A stretch of DNA of 13,424 bases from Cephalothrix simula (taxonomy: Eukaryota; Nemertea; Palaeonemertea; Archinemertea; Cephalotrichidae): contig JAXIUW010123338.1 in NCBI GenBank assembly GCA_035591015.1, positions 1 through 13,424 on the forward strand, in the 5' to 3' direction. Within the stretch, counting starts at the first letter, position 1, and the number at the start of each line of letters is the position of its first letter. The position numbers and the translations under genes were made by a program. The notes beneath the pieces are model-generated. The model was not told where the DNA came from and did no database searches. It saw nothing but the letters and a program-made list of their open reading frames with translations. Shown here piece by piece: positions 1 to 6,942 of this stretch.

Positions 1-20
1 GCTGAAGATGCAAACTTGGA

Positions 21-180
21 AGTTGGGAGTTGGCGATTCGTAGATTTGAAAGTATGGTAAATCACCAACTCCCAACTATAAAGTTGGGAGTTGGGAGTTG
101 GCGATTCGTAGATCGGAAAGTATGGTAAATCGCGAACTCCCAACTCCCAACTTTAAAGTTGGGAGTTGGTGAATCGTAGA
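21..180. repeat. Tandem array of palindromic units built on AGTTGGGAGTTGG
   Basis: Unit 1 (21-77) and unit 2 (82-152) are each long inverted repeats. The arms read AGTTGGGAGTTGGCGATT and its complement, and enclose a shared loop resembling CGTAGATTTGAAAGTATGG. Unit 2 has one additional AGTTGGG step in both arms, so the two arms expanded together. Unit 3 starts at 157 and breaks off after its left arm at about 180. A separate short palindrome, CCCCTAAAGGGG, follows at 183-194. This is a fold-back-type satellite fragment. It may begin before the window. Confidence 0.85.
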
Positions 181-196
181 AACCCCTAAAGGGGCC

Positions 197-1018
197 GTCT
201 CAAAGTAAATTTCACCAGCATGGATTTTAACCCTATTTTGATGTTCCTATGCCGAGGTCCCTCTTCAGTCGCAGACGCACCCAATTTTGCAGGAAGTGTA
301 TCTCAGTGTAAAGTAAAAAGTATTTGTGACGTAATAATGTTGATTATGACGTCATAATGGTAAAAAGGGTCGTACCATCTTTTTGCTGTAAAATCAGTCA
401 GGAATGAGATAGAGAGAAAAAAAGCGTTTTGGAACCGCCATTCAAAGCCCTTTCCATCAATATATAATTTGTGTATTTTTGAAGATATTTAATGTATTCG
501 GATTTTTTTGCCTATTTTTGGCCTAAAAATGGGAAAAAATCACTATCGTAGGAAAATGCGAATCTGTACTACTAAATTCGGTCATGAACTATATCAAATT
601 GGTAGTATTTTAAAGAAGAGTGTAGTACGAGGATTTAAAATATAGCTTTAGACGTTGTCTATCATAAACCGTTAAAAAGCTACAGCTAAATGAATATGTG
701 GCTTTAAATCCCGAAAAAGTCCATTATGACGTCAGAATTACTGTCTCATGGTGGAAATTTATGTATGAAAAATGTCGGGCACTTAATGCCGCTGCTTTTG
801 TGCCAACTTTCAAGAAGATCGATAAAAAAAGACAAGAAACCGAATTTGGCAAAAAAAAACCGAACCGGAGCCCCAAAAAACCCTATAAATTGACATGGCG
901 TCATACTATTGCACGGCTTTTGTTGTCAAAAGTTGCCGTTTAAGTGTAAGAACAACATGTAAAACCCCAAAACATGGCGGGTGGTTGAAAAATTCACTTC
1001 TTTGTACTCATTTGAGAC
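197..1018. repeat. Diverged long inverted repeat (possible old fold-back/MITE-like insertion)
   Basis: GTCTCAAA at 197-204 is matched in reverse by TTTGAGAC at 1011-1018. Inward from these ends the similarity continues with gaps: a TTTCACC..CATGG-like segment at 210-223 answers CCATG..GGTTG..ATTCAC at about 973-997 read in reverse. Further inside, TGACGTCATAATGG (347-360) and its inverse CCATTATGACGTCA (721-734) form another inverted match. Arm spacing is uneven, so this is either a decayed element with indels or two nested ones. The open frame at 698-943 inside it shows no recognisable domain and is not called. Confidence 0.45.
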
Positions 1019-1212
1019 CTATCGTTCCGTGGAAGATCAATGCTCGCAGATTGACATGATCGTGATCCTAGTGATTTTTAAATGGTGCAAAAAATGTATC
1101 TTCTTTTCAATAAAATCTTTGCCGACCCTTCCGCAACCGCAACACCAAATCAACTGACTGCATGCGTTATTGAAGTATGGTCTCTTTTCTACCATCAGTA
1201 TAAATTTGAAAA

Positions 1213-1527
1213 AGAAATATCCAATATTCAGCGATCTGTAAATTTTTGAAAAAAAAATTGTCGAAATTCCATTCGCGCAAATAGGAATAACATTATTTAT
1301 AAATCGATGGAAAATGGAAAATACGGCTTTTGGTGCAAACTATTAGCTCTGTTCTTCTTATTTTCGTGTACACTTTCGAGCCCAAGTAGCTGCTATCAGA
1401 AATTCAAAAGTAAAAAAATGGGATTTGGGGAAGGCCGTTCATTTTTGTATGGCAATGGTGCCAATTGCAAATAGAATTTCGACAATTTTTTCTAAAATTC
1501 ATAGATCGCTGAATATTAGATATTTTT
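1213..1527. repeat. Inverted repeat with roughly 55-bp arms and 206-bp spacer
   Basis: The left arm (1213-1268) and right arm (1475-1527) are reverse complements with a few mismatches and small gaps. Exact blocks are AATATTCAGCGATCT (1223-1237) against AGATCGCTGAATATT (1503-1517), and AATTGTCGAAATT (1256-1268) against AATTTCGACAATT (1475-1487). Weaker similarity continues outward through a TACCATCAGTA-type block. The spacer has no gene. This is a typical fold-back or non-autonomous DNA transposon remnant. Confidence 0.8.
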
Positions 1528-1783
1528 AATTCCTCTCTTTACTGATAGTACACAAGGCCTTGATTTAAGAATTTGGCATTCATTCACTTGATTTAGTAGT
1601 GCTGACTGGTCGGTATGGAAAGCCTCCGCACGATTGGATGCATTTTTGATACACCCTATATACTAGATAATCATAGGTTATCAATTTCCAAAAAATTGCT
1701 AGTTCTTTGTGCGTCCAACATATTTTATAACACGAATCCGAAGGAAAATTTCATTTTTTGTGAAATTAAAACTTCGAGACCTT

Positions 1784-1797
1784 GCCAAAATGGCGGC
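1784..1797 (+). promoter_or_regulatory. YY1/Pho-like site CCAAAATGGCGGC
   Basis: CAAAATGGCGGC at 1786-1797 matches the YY1 (Pleiohomeotic) consensus CAARATGGCGGC. It lies in the repeat-rich block, about 5 kb upstream of the fezf start. A single match of this length can be carried by a repeat, so function is doubtful. Confidence 0.25.
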
Positions 1798-2534
1798 GGC
1801 CATTAAACGAAAATTGAATGTTGAAGAGCCATTGCTATATTTGACAAAATATAAACTATTTTTGAACACTATGATATGGCTATACACAATTGTACAGAAA
1901 AATTGGCCACACGATCTAAATATAAAAAGATCAAAAAAGGCCCCCGCTAAAATCTCCCAAGTGGGGACCCTGACCCTTATATCGGCCAAAATCATTACAG
2001 GATTTCAACAAGAAATCCAATTTTTCCTTTCTGGATGCCAGATAAAAACATGGGGCGAAAAAAATTCTGGGGGGATATGTTTATATGTCAGGCAAAGAAG
2101 GATTTCTACCGAAAAAACTTCCGCGCTACTGGGACCAATTTATGTGATTATTCAAGAAAAAAGTAGTACCTCAAAGATGCAAAAAATTTAAAACTTCTGC
2201 ACAATTTTAAAGTGTACTCCTAATGCCAAGAATCATCTAAAAAATATTTCTAATTTCTTTGGAATATCTGCCTCAAATCGGTGCCTGAAGAAAATGGTCG
2301 AAAAATGAGCGTCTTTTTTTAATGTCGTAGATAGTTTTTGATCCCGCAGCCATTTACAAAGGATGAAACTGTATGCTTTGTGACAAATCTTGACACAGCA
2401 CCAATGAATTTTCGTTTTTTATTTAAAAATTTAGAGAAAAAAATTTTCGTGCTTATTGGTGATTTATGCCGAAAAACGGAAAGACTTGTTTTAAAAATGT
2501 AGGAACGTTTTTATATTTTCTATATTTTCAAGCC

Positions 2535-2582
2535 TAGCGCAACCTGGTGGCATTTTCGCTAGAGTGCTACCAGGTGGCGCTG
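2535..2582. promoter_or_regulatory. Hairpin whose two arms each resemble a CTCF site, in divergent orientation
   Basis: GCGCAACCTGGT (2537-2548) and ACCAGGTGGCGC (2569-2580) pair with a single mismatch around a 20-base loop. Read on the plus strand, CTACCAGGTGGCGCT (2567-2581) differs at one base from the CTCF-type core CCACCAGGTGGCGCT. Read on the minus strand, the left arm gives CCACCAGGTTGCGCT, also one base away. The pair could be real insulator sites carried by a mobile element, or just a GC-rich transposon hairpin. Confidence 0.4.
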
Positions 2583-2679
2583 CAATCTAGAATTTGGTGC
2601 TATTGTTTTATAGAACAATAATATTGGTCGAAAAATTCTCTTAGTTCAGCTTTTTTGGCTCCACCCTTAAAAGGCGATT

Positions 2680-2699
2680 GCGAAAATGCACGTTTTCGC
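2680..2699. repeat. Small hairpin GCGAAAA / TTTTCGC
   Basis: Seven-base perfect arms (2680-2686 and 2693-2699) enclose a six-base TGCACG loop. It lies within the spacer of the 1892-2836 inverted repeat, close to its right arm, and adds to the palindrome-rich internal structure of that element. Confidence 0.5.
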
Positions 2700-2839
2700 C
2701 GCTAGGGGCTTTTTAGTGAAAATATAAACTTGTTCCTACATTTTCTATAACAAATTAGAATATATAAGGGTCAGTCCCCACTTGGGAGATTTTCGGGGCT
2801 TTTTAGCATTAATTAGTGTGACCAATTTTTCTGTACTGT

Positions 2840-3690
2840 TGTATAAAATATATTTTTACACCAAAAGTCACGTATGACGGTACCATCTTACATGTATGTG
2901 CAAAAATTAAAAGTGTTTTAATTAACTGTTTATTTTCTTATAGGTTCGAAATAAACATATGGTAACCGCAAAATAAACTGCTGAAAAATGCTCTTTTTCT
3001 GTAAATTTTTTTTTATTCATGAGCGTTTGCCACCTAAAATTTTGTCACGTACAGGCGTTACCGATTCCGGTTTGTGCATTTCTTGATTTCACGCGGAAGT
3101 TGCGCATAAATTATTTTCTTCAATTTTGCGCTCAAATGATCACTGAATTTTTAAATTAAATTGGTTGTTTTAAAGTTGTTTATAGCATTTTGTTTATCGG
3201 CAATTTAAACCGCGTGTTTTTGAATAATACAAATTTTGTGTGAAAAATTTTAGTTTCTCTCAAACGATGTTCTATTATTAATGATTTCACGCAAAAGGTA
3301 TAATAAAGGAAATGCAAATACAGTTTGCAAAATAAATTTGAAAATAATATTGTGGTTGTAATTTTTGTAACCATATGGATGTATAGGTCAATTTTGGAAA
3401 GAAATGGAAGCAATTTGCTATTTAAAAACCCTTCATTGCCAAGTAGCCTAATTTTTAAATTCTATATTTAAGACACCCCAGCTGTAATTCTTATGCGCTA
3501 AGTGTCGCAACGCGCGCAAATTGGCGTGCTTACAATTAATATGCGCAATTTTTGACGCAATTTGTGTCGCAAATCATCGCGAATGAGATTGAGCTTTCCT
3601 AATTATGCCAAAACGGTCGTTATATAATTAAGAATCTATTTACAATAACAATTTGCTACATGATTTGGTTCACAAACTATTCATAGCACT
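2840..3690. other. Gene-free AT-rich stretch
   Basis: I see no coding, RNA or repeat feature I can support here. The longest open frame (minus strand, 3180-3413) has a low-complexity Phe/Leu/Ile/Lys composition, as expected from AT-rich DNA read by chance. A slightly GC-richer patch at 3500-3590 with repeated TGCGC/GCGCAA words has no clear identity. Confidence 0.5.
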
Positions 3691-3960
3691 GTCCGGTGAT
3701 CCCTCCCTGTGTTCCCTAAGATTATGTCAATTAACCATGAAAGGGAGAGGAACGGGTCTTAAACTTTCACTTATCTTTACCTTCAGGCCAGTTTAGTGCA
3801 CCTTTATCTGTCCACACCTTCAGAACAAGCACATTCAGGCGTTAAAATGGGCAGGAACCCCAGACAGCGTTTTAGAATAGCTGGCACAATCAAAAATTTA
3901 ACTCCCCTGCAGAGTGATTATATGCTTTTCTGCTATAATATAGAGATGTTTAGATTGTAT
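3691..3960. other. Less AT-rich unassigned segment, possible conserved non-coding element or exon remnant
   Basis: This segment stands out from its surroundings by more even base composition. It contains a splice-acceptor-like TTTACCTTCAG ending at 3786, followed by an open frame that has no ATG before 3847. The peptide from that ATG starts MGRNPRQRFRIAGTIK and becomes Phe/Leu/Ile-rich after about 40 residues. I recognise no family in it. It could be a distal regulatory element of fezf, an unrelated exon, or an old repeat. Confidence 0.3.
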
Positions 3961-5340
3961 CAAAATGAGAAAAATGTTGCCCTCGAGGCCAAAATGCGCC
4001 CGCCTTATAACATGACCCTGTTATTCTTTTTGACGAAGATTTTTGGATTAAAATTGCACTTAATAACTTATAAAAATTTATTTTTAATTCATATTCAGTC
4101 CTTTTGGAAAATAAGTAATTACCCGCAGACATTTGGATAAGCAAATCCAGTTTTCTTGAAAATATAATAAGATTTAGCAATTAAAATGGCCTCTAATATT
4201 GTTAAAACTTAAAAATAAAATTGGAACAGAGTAGTTTGCTTGGATACACATTCAAGAATTTGTTACAAAATGATGCCACTTAAGAAAAGTTTCTGATTAG
4301 AACAGAGGCTATCCTCTGTTAGAATTATGTCTCAATTTGGTATATTTTGATTTTATGATATCCATGAAAATTGCTACAGCAACTTCTAAAACATTTCTGT
4401 TACTAAAGAATTTAAAAGGAATGATGCCATGATCCTTATATCATGATTGATTTCTGTTTTACTGCTCAACTGATTAATTATACTTTGGTAACCATGTCCT
4501 GGAAATTTTTTGTTCCCTTATTGCTTAAAATGAGCATTGTACTAAGATAAAAATTAAAAATTGATTTTCTAATAAAGTTTTAAAATTTTCATAATTAAAG
4601 CATATGCATAGCCTAAATTTTAAAAAAATTACGATTTTTTCCCTTGACTCTTGATTCAATTAATCATTTACCGTTTTATCGTTATTTTCTAATAAAAGAG
4701 TACCTTAATCAGCGGGATATAAATTGTTGTTTTTCTTCACTCCATAACTAATAATTATATAAAATTACCTTGAAAAATAAATTAAGAATAGGTGCGAAGA
4801 CGGGTCACATCATCAATTATTTCAGGCAATTAAAAAGTCAATTTTTCTTGCTATTTTAAATGAATCGTTGTATTTTGAGAACTTTCTAAAATTGGCTTTT
4901 CCAGTGGAGTTAGGCATTAATTAAACTGATTTTCACTTGACTTTAATGAACATCAAGCTTGAGGCATTTTTCAAACTATTGTCAAATTGTCGCGTTTCGA
5001 AAACCCAAATTTTTAAGAGAAAGGTTCCTCAAATATAAGGAAATACCAAATGACATTTTTTAATGAAAAAAGATTAGCGTAACGGTAACGTAAAAAATTT
5101 AAAATATAAAAATTATCTTGATGAAAGTTCCAAAATCCCCAGAAATCCCGCGCAAAATACTCGCTACTTCAGTTATAAAATGTAATGATTAAAGAAAGAT
5201 GAAATCAGTATAATTCATTTTGAAAAGTCAACTCGTATATAGGATGCTCATTATAACCTATGGATGTGTTACATGATGGTTACGTTAATAATGATAACAT
5301 AGTAAGTGATGAGTGTGATAGATTGACTTATGAAAATTTT
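3961..5340. other. Gene-free AT-rich upstream region
   Basis: No supportable gene is present. There are many TAATTA-type homeodomain core words, but these are expected at this base composition. The only structured item I noted is the stem-loop at 4301-4320. Confidence 0.5.
4301..4320. repeat. Perfect 8-bp stem-loop AACAGAGG / CCTCTGTT
   Basis: AACAGAGG (4301-4308) and CCTCTGTT (4313-4320) are exact reverse complements with a CTAT loop. It is isolated in AT-rich DNA with no neighbouring gene or T-tract to suggest a role. Confidence 0.6.
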
Positions 5341-5425
5341 TACTTACAGATGATGAGCCTTAGCTGCCCAACAGCAACTGAGACAGTCTTTGCAGCAGAA
5401 CGTTGAAGCTGTTGAAAAATTGAAG
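5340..5425 (+). other. Possible small exon or regulatory block (acceptor-like TTACAG at its start)
   Basis: TTTTTACTTACAG ending at 5349 looks like a splice acceptor. The next 70 bases are GC-richer than the flanks and rich in CAGC/GCAGCAG words. Reading from ATG at 5350 gives only 18 codons before a stop, so it cannot be a substantial coding exon alone. No clear donor follows. It might be part of an upstream leader exon or a conserved element. Confidence 0.2.
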
Positions 5426-5429
5426 TTTT

Positions 5430-5869
5430 TTTATAAAATAACGTAAGATTTATATTTTTCTTCATCTTGAAGATTTCGAAGATGGTATCTTGCTAGTGAC
5501 ATCTTCAGAAACCTTGTGACACTATGCGATAATCTTTTCTGTTGAAAACACTGCAATGGCAGATGATAACACCTGATAAGCGCAGTATTTTGATAATGGG
5601 GCCGATTTGACCGGGTTTTGACTTAAGAAAGACAAAATTACTATTTTGTTGCTCTGGAATTGAGTCATTTAAAATTTTGATAAAATTTGACATAGATATA
5701 AAGTAAGAGTTTGTTAATTAAAATATAAGTAAATAAACAATATTGATAGTATTTTTTTAAATGACAAAAAACATTGACAACTCGTCAAAATTTTTACTAA
5801 AAATTTGCGTCAATAATTAATAATTAAGGATTGTTTTGCTTATTATGCTTGATTCGCAAAATCACTTCG
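5430..5869. other. Gene-free AT-rich stretch
   Basis: I see nothing I can support here. A minus-strand open frame at 5505-5693 of about 60 codons has no recognisable motif. Confidence 0.4.
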
Positions 5870-6180
5870 CAGTTTTTTATGAACATCTGCAGACGACGGT
5901 ACGCGTGGCAATAAACCCCGCCTTTTCTGTCACAACGATCGTCAGCAATGTGTCAACTAATATGAATATCAAATATGAGCAGAGCGTGTGAGCAGCAATA
6001 GCACAGATATCGAATATGGCGGGTTGTCCTCTTCTCTGATTCGTTGAAATGTCACAGACATTGATCATTTTGAATAAGTATCTAATTTAACAATTCCGTT
6101 GACCTATCGCAGAGCAGGCAGAGGGCTGGTTTTTCTGTGTTTATATATGGCAGTTAAATGGTGACTAACCTTGCGTTTCA
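5870..6180 (+). promoter_or_regulatory. Candidate promoter-proximal region of fezf, with TATA-like box at 6142-6149
   Basis: This stretch is visibly less AT-rich and less low-complexity than the DNA on either side, with several CpGs near 5893-5945. It lies directly upstream of the predicted leader exon. TATATATG at 6142-6149 could act as a TATA box, with an initiator-like TCAGT at 6178-6182. The spacing of about 38 bases is slightly longer than usual. No open frame of coding character is present. The assignment rests on composition and position only. Confidence 0.4.
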
Positions 6181-6348
6181 GTGGTATCTAAGCCGATGTC
6201 TCTTCAATTTTCTTACAAATATGACTGAGAAGTGATGCGATGCACATATGAAATATTTTTCATAGATATTATTAGTTTTTTATAAACATTGGATATACTT
6301 TTTCAGATTAAGTTAAGCTTTAAGGAATATCACTGCTAATTTTCAAAG
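6180..6348 (+). other. Predicted non-coding leader exon (5' UTR) of fezf; 5' end uncertain
   Basis: The 3' boundary is set by the strong donor at 6349. The 5' boundary is open. One model starts at a TCAGT initiator-like site (A at 6180), 38 bases after the TATATATG at 6142. That leader would carry several upstream ATGs, including a ten-codon uORF at 6196-6228. The second model uses a good acceptor, CTTTTTCAG ending at 6306, making a 42-nt internal exon (6307-6348) without ATGs and with the first exon further upstream. Both models share the TAA at 6337-6339 that closes the reading frame upstream of the true start. Confidence 0.5.
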
Positions 6349-6912
6349 GTAAGTGACAATACGTACTATAAACTAGCATTGCCTCTATAGTAACTACATG
6401 TTATATATATAGTAACTATATGTTGTATAATTACACTATATTCGTGTGCATTTAAAAGGTTAGGACGTTTTTGTCCATTATTAAACGGGATTTACAAGGT
6501 TTTACACGTATTTCACAAACAATGAACTTAAAAAAATCGAATCTCTTAATTATTATTTATAAACAAGGCCATGTGCATCAATATCAAAAGGTTACATTGT
6601 TTCATTTTTAAATAATACATGCATGTCACATTTCATATGATATGGCCATAAAATCTGTTTTAAAGCATTTTTATTGCAAAACATTATAAAATATTCTAAG
6701 TTCGTCCTTTCATATTTCAACATTTCATAAATTTTTCATTATATATAATATTTTTTTAACGGTTCGAAATTTGGTGTCATTTGTTTTTGTTAATTCCCAT
6801 CTTACTCCAGATGTTAACCATAATAAATTAGTTATTACACCCAGTTCAAATGCAAATTATTAATGTTTTGATCTTTTCAACTTATCAGCCTTTTTACATT
6901 TATGTTTTTTAG
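6349..6912 (+). other. Predicted 5' UTR intron of the fezf gene
   Basis: The donor AAG|GTAAGT at 6346-6354 is a near-perfect match to the U1 consensus. The acceptor is a T-rich tract running into TTTTTTAG at 6905-6912, 30 bases before the start codon. Joining 6348 to 6913 gives a leader with an in-frame TAA at 6337-6339 followed by 12 sense codons and then the ATG, so no extra coding sequence is added. The intron is AT-rich and contains a short duplicated segment at 6386-6427. No transcript data are available, so this remains a prediction. Confidence 0.7.
6386..6427 (+). repeat. Short tandem duplication within the 5' UTR intron (period 22)
   Basis: TATAGTAACTACATGTTATA at 6386-6405 recurs as TATAGTAACTATATGTTGTA at 6408-6427, with 18 of 20 bases the same. 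It lies just inside the intron, after the donor. This is probably a slippage-type duplication; no function is apparent. Confidence 0.7.
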
Positions 6913-6942
6913 GTCAAAATACCTTTGCTGACCGGTGTCAAC

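Larger units (their letters stand above)
1892..2836. repeat. Long inverted repeat, arms 1892-1981 and 2763-2836, spacer about 780 bp
   Basis: Three exact blocks pair in order: GTACAGAAAAATTGG (1892-1906) with 2822-2836, AAAATCTCCCAAGTGGGGA (1949-1967) with 2775-2793, and CTGACCCTTATA (1970-1981) with 2763-2774. The segment between the first two blocks has diverged and differs in length. This looks like the terminal inverted repeats of a non-autonomous element. The spacer has no transposase-like frame; the open frames around 1700-2190 on both strands have no recognisable motif. The spacer contains the CTCF-like hairpin at 2535-2582. Confidence 0.85.

Noticed and set aside
21-180. Repeats at the window start as a CRISPR array
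   Set aside because: The units are palindromic with conserved loops rather than short identical repeats with unique spacers, and the DNA is clearly eukaryotic.
698-943. 81-codon open frame on the plus strand
   Set aside because: It starts at a non-ATG codon, is rich in Lys/Arg/Pro, has no recognisable domain, and lies within a degenerate inverted repeat.
1699-2191. Overlapping open frames on both strands (98 and 160 codons)
   Set aside because: They overlap in opposite directions, have no domain motif, and run into the left arm of the 1892-2836 inverted repeat. They look like chance frames in a repeat.
2942-2953. GGTTCGAAAT (also at 6762-6771) as a tRNA/SINE B box
   Set aside because: The consensus end (CC) is missing and no A box or tRNA cloverleaf can be traced at either place.
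3796-4140. 114-codon open frame starting at GTG
   Set aside because: There is no ATG at the start and the second half is Phe/Leu/Ile/Tyr-rich, as expected from AT-rich DNA. I kept only the less AT-rich first part as an unassigned segment.
5505-5693. Minus-strand open frame with a KSKPGQIGPIIKI phrase that faintly recalls piggyBac-type SKPxKxGIK motifs
   Set aside because: The similarity is a few residues only and neither catalytic acidic residues nor other transposase parts are visible.
6925-6942. Extension of the Fezf coding region upstream to a TTG at 6925
   Set aside because: TTG is not a normal start in animals. The first in-frame ATG is 6943, with a good -3 A, and the frame upstream is closed by stops in both spliced and unspliced forms.
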